A DNA stretch of 23,992 nucleotides from the NCBI GenBank assembly GCA_913041075.1, contig CAJWGZ010000006.1:1-23992 (forward strand), in the 5' to 3' direction. Shown here piece after piece: positions 7,884 to 14,097 of this stretch. The notes below the pieces were generated by a model. It was not told where the DNA came from. It made no database searches and was given only the letters and a program-made list of their open reading frames with translations. Position numbers and translations under genes: made by a program. Each line of letters opens with the position of its first letter. Position 1 is the stretch's first letter. The stretch comes from an uncultured Fidelibacterota bacterium. GTDB lineage: Bacteria > Fidelibacterota > Marinisomatia > Marinisomatales > TCS55.

Positions 7884-8348
7884 ATGCTGCGACCAGTACT
7901 CTTTGTCGTTTTAGCTGTACAATTTTCGTTTTGCCCAGAAAAGCCGCGAATGATCCGCTATTTCAATTACGAGTGTGCACAAAAAGAGGCTCTGGAACTA
8001 GCCAAGAATTCATTGCTGGATTTGGGTTACAAGATTGACCTGATGGCGCCGGAAGGATACTTCATGGTGACAAAAATGCAGGGTGTGAAAAAAAAGATAT
8101 TTGGGCAGTATGATTACCGCATCGCAGTGTTAGTCGAAGACCGGGTGGAAGTAATCATTGTCGCCCAAAGAAAAGTCTTTAAACGTGATTCCGAGGCTAG
8201 TATCGGCGGGAAGGACATGATCCAGACTGAAGTCTCAGACAAACTGCCCTATACTTTACAGCGCTCCATATTTTATCCGATCATTGATGAATTTACAAAA
8301 AACGGCCTGGTGGAAGTGGAAGACATCACCTTTGGTGCCAGTGCTTGA
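7884..8348 (+). CDS. Small exported or membrane-anchored protein of unknown function
   Basis: This is a 154-residue protein of unknown family. The N-terminus MLRPVLFVVLAVQFSFC is a short signal-like segment; the cysteine at 17 does not sit in a canonical lipobox (F-S-F-C), so lipidation is doubtful. The body contains AQKEALELAKNSLLDLGYKIDLMAPEGYFMVTK, here read in two pieces as a helix followed by a beta hairpin, then a basic KKK patch and strands such as RIAVLVEDRVEVIIVAQ. The fold looks like a small alpha/beta domain in which a residue pair (helix then Y-x-I) recurs in several bacterial lipoproteins, but no firm assignment is possible. It starts 14 bases after the previous gene and is probably co-transcribed with it. 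Confidence 0.68.
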   Translation: MLRPVLFVVLAVQFSFCPEKPRMIRYFNYECAQKEALELAKNSLLDLGYKIDLMAPEGYFMVTKMQGVKKKIFGQYDYRIAVLVEDRVEVIIVAQRKVFKRDSEASIGGKDMIQTEVSDKLPYTLQRSIFYPIIDEFTKNGLVEVEDITFGASA

Positions 8349-8438
8349 ACCTATTAAAAAATATTTGAAAAGTGCTGTTACTGGTATGAAATTAAATTTC
8401 GTATTTTATTTAACTATCGGTAATTTGGAGTATCATAT

Positions 8439-8786
8439 ATGGCTAGTGAAATAAATACTAAAGATCAGCTTGCGGCCATGCTTTCTGCTAAATTAAATGA
8501 ATTCTTGGATGGAGTTAGTGATAGTTATGGCAAGGTTATCCTTGATGAACTTGTGGCCAGATTGGAATACACCGTGACCGATTTCAAGGATGAAGTAGGC
8601 GATATAATGGAACAAATGTTAGAAAATGCTGCTAATAAAAAAGAGATCCTCGCAGATCTTATCGCAAGAGAAACCAAACCAGACGTAGCTGAAGAAGCAA
8701 CGAATGGGGAAGCATCCGCAGGTTCTGCAGGAGAAAGTGATCGGGAGATGAGTGAATGGGAGAAAAAGTTAGAACAACTAGGATAA
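8439..8786 (+). CDS. Small acidic helical protein of unknown function
   Basis: This 115-residue protein has no signal peptide or membrane segment, so it should be cytoplasmic. ATG at 8439 is supported by GGAG at 8427-8430, eight bases upstream. Residues 1-75 are predicted helical (AAMLSAKLNEFLDGV, ILDELVARLEYTVTDF, EVGDIMEQMLENA). Residues about 79-105 are a low-complexity acidic Ala/Gly/Glu linker, and the last ten form a short helix (EWEKKLEQLG). It is followed 21 bases later by a membrane-anchored coiled-coil gene and the terminator, so the two probably form a pair. I do not recognise the family and assign no function. Confidence 0.7.
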   Translation: MASEINTKDQLAAMLSAKLNEFLDGVSDSYGKVILDELVARLEYTVTDFKDEVGDIMEQMLENAANKKEILADLIARETKPDVAEEATNGEASAGSAGESDREMSEWEKKLEQLG

Positions 8787-8807
8787 TTTAAGGAGTGATA
8801 GTAACTA

Positions 8808-9326
8808 ATGAGCGCAAAGGACAAAATTATTTTTGGCGTGCTGGTAGTATTAGTCGGGGTAGCTGTTTATTTTCAATTCATGGCTACTGATATGATAACA
8901 CGCATGGACGAATTAAACAAGAATGATGCGGAACATGTAGACGTGGTTCATAATGAGTTCAGAAAAGATCTACGCAAACTAAATTTACAATTCATAGGAC
9001 GGGGTAAGCACCTGCAGAAGGCACAACAGGATATTATCGCCAATACCGAATACATTGAATATGTCACTGATTCATTGGGCAACGCCATTCAAGTAGTACA
9101 ATATAACCTTGATGAACTGGACCGTAAGGTAGCCAAACAGTTTGCCAATGTTGAAGATGATATTCAAGACCTGACTGACAGTTTTAACCGGGAGCGGCGG
9201 CGGAGTAAGAGTGAACGGGGGAAAATCAAACAGACGATCACGGCTATGCAGAGTGAGATCAAGGCACTTAATGACAAAGTCTTTGGCGTGCCGATAGAAG
9301 AAGAAGAAGAAAAAGACAATAAATAA
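8808..9326 (+). CDS. Membrane-anchored coiled-coil protein of unknown function
   Basis: This is a 172-residue protein with one hydrophobic helix near the N-terminus (about 8-26, IIFGVLVVLVGVAVYFQF) and then an almost uninterrupted run of charged helix with heptad-like spacing to about residue 155. It ends in an acidic tail (EEEEEKDNK). With MSAKDK in front of the helix, the coiled coil is most likely periplasmic, although the opposite orientation cannot be excluded. AGGAG at 8791-8795 lies 12 bases before the ATG, a rather long spacing. It is the last gene before the intrinsic terminator at 9356-9387. I see no enzymatic motif. A structural or tethering role in the envelope is only a guess from its shape. 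Confidence 0.72.
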   Translation: MSAKDKIIFGVLVVLVGVAVYFQFMATDMITRMDELNKNDAEHVDVVHNEFRKDLRKLNLQFIGRGKHLQKAQQDIIANTEYIEYVTDSLGNAIQVVQYNLDELDRKVAKQFANVEDDIQDLTDSFNRERRRSKSERGKIKQTITAMQSEIKALNDKVFGVPIEEEEEKDNK

Positions 9327-9355
9327 TTTAAATTTTACAGTTTAGTTTTAATGCC

Positions 9356-9387
9356 ACGGCTGATGAAATTATCAGCCGTTTTTTTTT
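9356..9387 (+). terminator. Intrinsic terminator ending the rightward run
   Basis: A perfect 9-bp stem, ACGGCTGAT and ATCAGCCGT, with a 6-base loop (GAAATT), is followed by nine T's (9379-9387). It sits 29 bases after the stop of the coiled-coil gene. The opposite strand has no T-run after the stem, so it works rightward only. Confidence 0.93.
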
Positions 9388-9574
9388 CTGAGCCAGCTAC
9401 GGGTTCTAGGATTGTATAACCAAATATTTAATTTGAGGCAGGTGATTAAACTAATAATTCAAGTAGTTTTATGCAGCGAACAAATAGTACTTAAAGTAAT
9501 TTATTTATAGGAAAATTATGGATTATATAGACGGTATAATTGGAAAATTAACAGCGTTGTAGGCGATAAAATAA
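9388..9574. other. AT-rich non-coding stretch with one 14-codon micro-ORF
   Basis: No gene of normal size is visible here. ATG at 9518 with AGGA (9509-9512) five bases upstream opens 14 codons that end in TAG at 9560-9562. It may be chance. No tRNA, known small RNA or repeat family was recognised. Confidence 0.4.
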
Positions 9575-9629
9575 CAAAAAAGTGGGGTAGATTTCACGAT
9601 GACCTCGGAACAAAGTGAAGATCTACCCC
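9575..9629 (-). terminator. Probable leftward terminator of the tRNA-Leu unit
   Basis: On the minus strand, GGGGTAGATCTTCAC (9629-9615) and GTGAAATCTACCCC (9597-9584) pair over 14 bp with one bulged base and a 17-base loop. Six T's follow two bases later (plus-strand A-run 9576-9581). On the plus strand the stem is not followed by T's. The T-run after a GC-rich stem fits an intrinsic terminator about 96 bases downstream of the tRNA-Leu 3' end. The large loop is unusual, and the same hairpin could instead be the end of a small RNA. Confidence 0.65.
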
Positions 9630-9724
9630 TTCCACATACCAAAGGTACCAAACCAGCACCTTCTACGTTTAAAGTAAAAGTTTAATAACCTATTTGCAAG
9701 GTAATTATTTGAAACAGAATGCGG

Positions 9725-9808
9725 TGCCGAGGGCCGGAGTCGAACCGGCACGGGGTTGCCCCCATCGGTGTTTGAGACCGACGCGTCTACCAATTCCGCC
9801 ACCCCGGC
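9725..9808 (-). tRNA. tRNA-Leu (anticodon CAA)
   Basis: Read on the minus strand, the acceptor arms GCCGGGG (9808-9802) and CCTCGGC (9732-9726) pair with one G-U. The anticodon arm is TCGGT-CTCAAAC-ACCGA, giving anticodon CAA, which reads UUG. A long variable arm (GGGG-GCAA-CCCC type) makes it a class II tRNA, as expected for leucine, and the T arm is GCCGG-TTCGACT-CCGGC. The discriminator base is A and is followed by CCG, so the CCA end is not encoded and must be added by a nucleotidyltransferase. Confidence 0.95.
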
Positions 9809-9840
9809 TTCGTTTTCAAATATTCAATTTATTAGTTTGA

Positions 9841-9869
9841 ACTTATTAAGTTAGATATTTAGATGTCAA
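9841..9869 (-). promoter_or_regulatory. Possible promoter for tRNA-Leu
   Basis: On the minus strand a perfect TTGACA -35 box (9869-9864) is followed after 17 bases by ATAAGT (9846-9841), a weak -10. Transcription would begin about 25 bases before the tRNA 5' end. The -35 is convincing, the -10 is poor. Confidence 0.3.
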
Positions 9870-9879
9870 GGTCGTAGAA

Positions 9880-9908
9880 TTGTTTAATCATAGAATTAAA
9901 ACTATATT
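9880..9908 (+). promoter_or_regulatory. Possible promoter for the acyl-CoA synthetase gene
   Basis: TTGTTT at 9880-9885 and TATATT at 9903-9908 are separated by 17 bases and lie 52 bases before the ATG at 9960. The -10 matches the consensus in five of six positions, the -35 in three. The surrounding AT-rich DNA makes chance matches likely. Confidence 0.3.
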
Positions 9909-9959
9909 CATATTAGTTAAATAATACAATTTTATTGAGGAAAAAATAAAGAACAAAAA

Positions 9960-11735
9960 ATGATAACACCAAAAAGACTCATTAAAAACGCGGAAGAATA
10001 TCCAAATGAACCTGCATTTTCATTTAAAGATGAAAACGGAGATTGGCATACGGATACTTGGTTAGAATTTCGTGATTTTGTTTTTCAAATAGCAAAATCC
10101 TTGATAGCACTTGGCGTGGAATCCAATGATAAGGTTTGTATTTATAGTTATAACCGGAAAGAGTGGTTTGGTGCTTATGCAGCTACCCAAATCATAGGGG
10201 CTGTTGTTACAAGTGTGTATCATACTTGTTCCTCTGATGAGGTTGAATGGATCGTCAAGAATTCCAACTCCAAAATTGTTTTTGTAGGAAATAACCCAAA
10301 TGATAATGGTGAAAAGAAAAAAATGCCTCATAATCGGATCCTTCCCGTTCTAGAAAAAAATGATCACATTCAAGATGTTGTCTTAATGAAAGATATACCA
10401 CTAGCAAATCATGGAAAGATGGTCGCTTGGGATGATTTCATAAACTCTGGAAACGATATAAATGAATCTGAGATTCATACAAAACTTAACAATATCAATG
10501 AGAACGATTCTGCATCCTTAATTTATACTTCAGGTACAACTGGTAATCCAAAGGGTGTAGAGCTTACACACGCTAATTGGAGTTTCGAAGTTTCTAAGTC
10601 TCAAGAAATCTTAGAATTTAATCAGGGAGAGAATTACGTATCCTGGTTGCCGCTAGCTCATGTTTTTGGACAGTTGGTAGATAATCATACATGGATTAAA
10701 GATGCTTTACATCTGCATGTTGTTGATAGTCCATTGAGTATTGTTGATTATGCTAAAGAAGTCAAGCCGCACCTGTTTATTGGTGTACCAAGAATCTATG
10801 AGAAAATATATTCGAACTTAAAATCAGTAATTGATAGCAAAACTGTAATTAGAGTTGGACTAAAAATTCCATTGTTATCATCAATATTCAAGGGGTTATT
10901 AAAAAATGCCGTTGGTTTCTCCAATACTCGTTTTGCTGGAACTGGAGCAGCTCCGATAAACCCTGAAATATTAAAACTTTTTCTTTCTTTGGATATTCCA
11001 CTTTATGAAGGGTATGGAATGACTGAAAATACGGCGATCGCTACAACAAATTATGATGGAAACAATAAAATTGGCACGGTTGGAAAAGCTATAAATGAAA
11101 CGGAAATAAAAATAGCAGATGATGGCGAGATATTAATTCGTGGAAAACATGTAATGAAGGGTTATTATAAAAACCAAGAAGCAACAAATGAAACCGTGAT
11201 TAATGAATGGCTTCATACTGGTGATATAGGAAAAATTGATGCGGAAGGTTACTTATCGATAACAGGCAGGAAAAAAGAGATATACGTCAGTTCTGGAGGA
11301 AAGAATATTGCTCCGCTTGTAATTGAAGAAACCATGAAGTCCATACCCTTGGTTTCGCAGTGTTACTTAGTTGGAGATAAAAGAAAATACTGTACAGCAT
11401 TATTTACTCTTGATGTTGGAGTGATTTTAAGAGATAAAGTTCATGTTGAAAGAAATAAGATTCCAAAAGATCCAAATGAACAATTAACCCTGCTTAAAGA
11501 AAAAGGATTTAGTCTTGCTGATTTTACGGATAGTAAGGATACCTATAAAGAAATTGAACTGGATGTTAATAAACTCAATAATCGTTTTTCCAACCCTGAG
11601 CAGTTAAAGAAATTTTCAATTCTGCCACGAGATTTTACAATAGATGATGGTGAATTAACGCCCACTTTAAAAATACGCAGAAAACAGATTGATCAAAATT
11701 GGTCTTCAGTGATTGAATCTATGTACGTAGATTAA
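9960..11735 (+). CDS. Long-chain acyl-CoA synthetase (AMP-binding enzyme)
   Basis: This 591-residue adenylate-forming enzyme activates fatty acids to acyl-CoA through an acyl-AMP intermediate. The phosphate-binding loop YTSGTTGNPKGV is at about 189-200. YEGYGMTE (A5) follows in the second half, then HTGDIG (A7), GRKKEIYVSSGGKNIAP (A8/hinge) and, near the C-terminus, LTPTLKIRR, whose lysine is the catalytic A10 residue. The length and the A8 sequence fit the long-chain (ACSL/FadD15-like) branch rather than acetyl-CoA synthetases. The gene has its own 5' region and ends four bases before gpsA, so both may be read together and serve phospholipid supply. The sequence is AT-rich (17 G+C of 60 in 10261-10320), clearly below the rimP-pnp operon but similar to the first kilobase of the window. 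The start lacks a well-spaced Shine-Dalgarno. Confidence 0.92.
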   Translation: MITPKRLIKNAEEYPNEPAFSFKDENGDWHTDTWLEFRDFVFQIAKSLIALGVESNDKVCIYSYNRKEWFGAYAATQIIGAVVTSVYHTCSSDEVEWIVKNSNSKIVFVGNNPNDNGEKKKMPHNRILPVLEKNDHIQDVVLMKDIPLANHGKMVAWDDFINSGNDINESEIHTKLNNINENDSASLIYTSGTTGNPKGVELTHANWSFEVSKSQEILEFNQGENYVSWLPLAHVFGQLVDNHTWIKDALHLHVVDSPLSIVDYAKEVKPHLFIGVPRIYEKIYSNLKSVIDSKTVIRVGLKIPLLSSIFKGLLKNAVGFSNTRFAGTGAAPINPEILKLFLSLDIPLYEGYGMTENTAIATTNYDGNNKIGTVGKAINETEIKIADDGEILIRGKHVMKGYYKNQEATNETVINEWLHTGDIGKIDAEGYLSITGRKKEIYVSSGGKNIAPLVIEETMKSIPLVSQCYLVGDKRKYCTALFTLDVGVILRDKVHVERNKIPKDPNEQLTLLKEKGFSLADFTDSKDTYKEIELDVNKLNNRFSNPEQLKKFSILPRDFTIDDGELTPTLKIRRKQIDQNWSSVIESMYVD

Positions 11736-11739
11736 TTTC

Positions 11740-12738
11740 ATGGAAAAAATATCACTATTGGGCTGTGGCACCTGGGGCAGTGCAGTCGCCCAATTGCTAG
11801 CGGAAAAAGGGTTGGCGGTCACTGCTTGGCAGCGCCATAAAGCCAAAGCAGAGTCCATGGCTGCGACCCGAAAACATCCCCACCTTCCGGACCTGACCTT
11901 TAAAAATAATATAATATTTACGACAGATCTGCAGGAAGTACTAAAGGCCGGGGAAATAATTTTTCTTGCTACGCCATCTCACAGTATCAAGGGGTTAGCG
12001 CGTTCCATTGGTAAAAGCATAAGGGATCATTGTATTATCGTGAATTTGGCCAAGGGAATTGATCTGGATACATTGATGACCATGAGTCAGGTTATCAGGT
12101 TAGAGACCGATATTGATTCTAGTCAGATAGTTTCATTGTATGGCCCCAGTCACGCAGAAGAAGTTGTTCGCAACCTGCCCACGACTCTCGTAGCGGCCTC
12201 TACTAGTGATACTACGGCAGCAATGGTTCAGGAACTTATGTCCTCTGAAGTACTACGCGTTTATAGAAATGAGGATATCATGGGAGTGGAAATTGGCGGT
12301 TCTTTGAAAAATGTAATGGCCATCGCCGCTGGCATTTGTGATGGCATTGGTTATGGCGACAACAGTAAAGCCGCTATTCTGACCCGTAGTATAGAAGAGA
12401 TGACCCGTCTGGGAGTAAAGATGGGAGCCAAAAAGTCCACCTTCGCGGGCCTGAGCGGCATTGGCGATTTGCTGGTGACCGCCCTAAGTAAGCACAGTAG
12501 AAATCGCTACGTGGGGGAAGAGATAGGCCGGGGCAAGTCCCTACAGGAGGTAACGGAGGGTATGGATATGATCGCGGAAGGAGTCAACACCTGCCGAGCC
12601 GTTCCACGCATTGTAGAAAAATATAATATTGAAATGCCCATCGCTAAAGCAGTGCACGGTATCCTTTTTGAAAACAAGGATCCGCTGGAGAAAGTAAAGG
12701 AACTGATGACCAGGGACCTGACCGCTGAAAAATGCTGA
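11740..12738 (+). CDS. gpsA: Glycerol-3-phosphate dehydrogenase [NAD(P)+]
   Basis: This 332-residue cytoplasmic enzyme reduces dihydroxyacetone phosphate to sn-glycerol-3-phosphate, the backbone of phospholipids. The N-terminal nucleotide-binding motif is LLGCGTWGSAVA (residues 6-17). NLAKGID with K105, YGPSHAEEV near 134-142, and EIGGSLKNVMAIAAG with the catalytic K190 follow, then GDNSKAAILTRSIEEM and FAGLSGIGDLLVT. The length is normal for the family. ATG at 11740 lies four bases after the acyl-CoA synthetase stop without a Shine-Dalgarno site, suggesting coupled translation. The adjacent acyl-CoA synthetase would provide the fatty-acid part of the same pathway. A tRNA-Arg gene follows 33 bases after the stop. 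Confidence 0.97.
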   Translation: MEKISLLGCGTWGSAVAQLLAEKGLAVTAWQRHKAKAESMAATRKHPHLPDLTFKNNIIFTTDLQEVLKAGEIIFLATPSHSIKGLARSIGKSIRDHCIIVNLAKGIDLDTLMTMSQVIRLETDIDSSQIVSLYGPSHAEEVVRNLPTTLVAASTSDTTAAMVQELMSSEVLRVYRNEDIMGVEIGGSLKNVMAIAAGICDGIGYGDNSKAAILTRSIEEMTRLGVKMGAKKSTFAGLSGIGDLLVTALSKHSRNRYVGEEIGRGKSLQEVTEGMDMIAEGVNTCRAVPRIVEKYNIEMPIAKAVHGILFENKDPLEKVKELMTRDLTAEKC

Positions 12739-12771
12739 TAAATTTTTCAAACCTGGCTAATTTCGCGGCCA

Positions 12772-12843
12772 GCCCTTGTAGTTCAATGGATAGAATAGGT
12801 CCCTCCTAAGGATTAGATGTAGGTTCGATTCCTACCAAGGGCA
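12772..12843 (+). tRNA. tRNA-Arg (anticodon CCU)
   Basis: The acceptor arms GCCCTTG (12772-12778) and CAAGGGC (12836-12842) pair perfectly. The D arm is GTTC/GAAT with one G-U. The anticodon arm GGTCC-CTCCTAA-GGATT gives anticodon CCT (CCU in RNA), reading AGG. The T arm is GTAGG-TTCGATT-CCTAC. The discriminator is A and the next bases are CAG, so CCA is not encoded. The gene lies 33 bases after gpsA and 23 bases before the next coding region on the same strand. Confidence 0.95.
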
Positions 12844-12866
12844 CAGGAAATTAAGATGGAGAAAAC

Positions 12867-13559
12867 ATGTTAAAACCAAGACGAAAGATCATTAAAAAAG
12901 AATTAAAAAAAGATCCGTATATAGAATTCTTGGCCAAGGCCAAGAATAATGTAGATGAAAACAAGACAATATACATGCGCTGGGCGCTGGGTGCAGTGTC
13001 TGTGTTAGTTGCCGTGGTATTTGTCAGTAACAATTTACAGAAAAGCAAAGACGCGGCGGCGGTGTCCCTGGGCAAGGCCCTGGTCACCTTGGCCAACGGT
13101 GATGTAGATAATGCTACCCTGCAGTTTGAATTTGTTGCGGATGAATACGACAATAATGAATCGGGTACTTTGGCAAAGTATTACCTGGCCCGTGCTCATT
13201 TCAACGATAAGGATTACCTGGTGGCATCTTCTTACCTGAATGAAATTGCTGACGCGAGTTTCAAGCTCGCCCAGTTTCCTGTAAGTATCTACAAGATGCT
13301 GGCCTTTATTTCCTTGGAAAATGGGGATCATGCGGCAGCGATGGATCATTATGAACAGGCTCTTGACAAGGCGGATATCGCGCACCAAAAACAGAATATC
13401 GCTTTAGATTTGGCGGATGTACTGCTAACCATAGGTGATTTCGGCCGCAGCCTAGACCTGGTGCAGACTGTACTGGATGAAGCAACGCCGCGTACGACCC
13501 TACATAACCGGGCCGAAGAATTATTTGGGCGGATTGAATTTTCCCAATCGGCTGGTTAA
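12867..13559 (+). CDS. Membrane-anchored tetratricopeptide-like protein
   Basis: This 230-residue protein starts at ATG 12867 with GGAG at 12858-12861, five bases upstream. A basic cytoplasmic segment (1-36) precedes one membrane helix (about 39-55, WALGAVSVLVAVVFVS). The rest is a string of paired helices of about 34-37 residues with TPR-like alanine and tyrosine spacing, for example AKYYLARAHFNDKDYLVASSYL and GDHAAAMDHYEQALDKA. This layout is like YfgM and other anchored TPR proteins that assist secretion or envelope assembly, but similarity in sequence is low and the specific role is unknown. It follows tRNA-Arg and precedes the hairpin in front of rimP. The helical repeat region should face the periplasm if the positive-inside rule holds. 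Confidence 0.75.
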   Translation: MLKPRRKIIKKELKKDPYIEFLAKAKNNVDENKTIYMRWALGAVSVLVAVVFVSNNLQKSKDAAAVSLGKALVTLANGDVDNATLQFEFVADEYDNNESGTLAKYYLARAHFNDKDYLVASSYLNEIADASFKLAQFPVSIYKMLAFISLENGDHAAAMDHYEQALDKADIAHQKQNIALDLADVLLTIGDFGRSLDLVQTVLDEATPRTTLHNRAEELFGRIEFSQSAG

Positions 13560-13602
13560 TAGCTCTTGTAAAAAATCTAGAAAAAGGATAGTTTTGACTG
13601 AT

Positions 13603-13630
13603 GAAAAGTGGGTGCACGCACCCACTTTTC
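13603..13630 (+). terminator. Perfect hairpin before rimP: terminator or attenuator
   Basis: GAAAAGTGGGTGC (13603-13615) and GCACCCACTTTTC (13618-13630) are exact reverse complements separated by two bases. A-U and G-U pairs extend the stem by about three more. The A-run on the left, GC-rich core and T-rich tail (TTTTCGTTTCTT, broken by C and G) look like an intrinsic terminator. It begins 43 bases after the TPR gene stop and ends 11 bases before the rimP ATG. It could end the gpsA-tRNA-TPR transcript, or control read-through into the rimP-nusA operon. Confidence 0.6.
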
Positions 13631-13641
13631 GTTTCTTAGAG

Positions 13642-14076
13642 ATGTATATGATACAAGAAGATATTAAAGCATTATTGCCTCAGGGCGTGTTCCTGCTGGA
13701 TGTAAAAGAAGATTTTCACCAAGGTGTGGTGAAGTGCATCATAGACGCAGAAAAGCCCGTGGACCTGGATTTGACCACAACCATATCCAGGACCATCAAT
13801 GATTCGGGAATTCTGGATGAATTGTACCCAGATGGTATGGCACTGCATGTTTCATCGGCGGGTGTGGATAGACCACTGAAGTACGATTATCAGTATCGAA
13901 AAAATATTGGCAGGATTATCAGTATTACTGTTGATAGGGATGGTAAACCCTACAGTTTGGAAGCACAAATACTGGAAGTGACCGATGACAGCGTGCTGAT
14001 ACAGCGATCAAGTGCCGCGGATGAATGGATCCCAATCGCGGATATTATCCATAGCAAGGTATTAATAAAATTTTAA
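13642..14076 (+). CDS. rimP: Ribosome maturation factor RimP
   Basis: RimP helps assemble the 30S subunit. From ATG at 13642 (a second ATG lies two codons on, at 13648) the protein has 144 residues, the normal size. An open frame extends back to 13477, but it crosses the TPR gene and the hairpin and lacks similarity, so I reject it. Recognisable elements are GVFLLDVKEDFHQGVVKCII near the start, typical of FCB-group RimP, then a Thr-Ile-Ser-Arg helix and HVSSAGVDRPLK (family VGSAGLDRPL, near 70-81). The end is a beta-barrel (Sm-like) domain with ISITVDRDGKPYSLEAQILEV. It stands directly before nusA with 18 bases between, the conserved order of this operon. Only weak AGAG precedes the ATG. Confidence 0.9.
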   Translation: MYMIQEDIKALLPQGVFLLDVKEDFHQGVVKCIIDAEKPVDLDLTTTISRTINDSGILDELYPDGMALHVSSAGVDRPLKYDYQYRKNIGRIISITVDRDGKPYSLEAQILEVTDDSVLIQRSSAADEWIPIADIIHSKVLIKF

Positions 14077-14082
14077 TGGTTG

Positions 14083-14097
14083 AGGAGGTAGAATTTG
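14083..14097 (+). promoter_or_regulatory. Strong Shine-Dalgarno with TTG start of nusA
   Basis: AGGAGGT (14084-14090 region) lies a few bases before TTG at 14095-14097, an ideal spacing. There is no ATG that keeps the conserved NusA N-terminus, so the TTG start is well supported and probably lowers expression on purpose. Confidence 0.8.

Noticed and set aside
9584..9629. SRP RNA, tmRNA or integron attC site
   Set aside because: The loop GATGACCTCGGAACAAA slightly recalls the SRP tetraloop region, but the conserved SRP and tmRNA core bases and the attC RYYYAAC/GTTRRRY ends are absent; a leftward terminator explains the stem and T-run better.
9725..12843. Genomic island between the two tRNA genes
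   Set aside because: No integrase, att-like direct repeat or mobile gene is present; gpsA in the middle is a normal housekeeping gene.
13477..13641. Longer N-terminal extension of RimP
   Set aside because: This open frame overlaps the end of the TPR gene and the perfect hairpin, and shows no RimP similarity; the family's start fits ATG 13642 or 13648.
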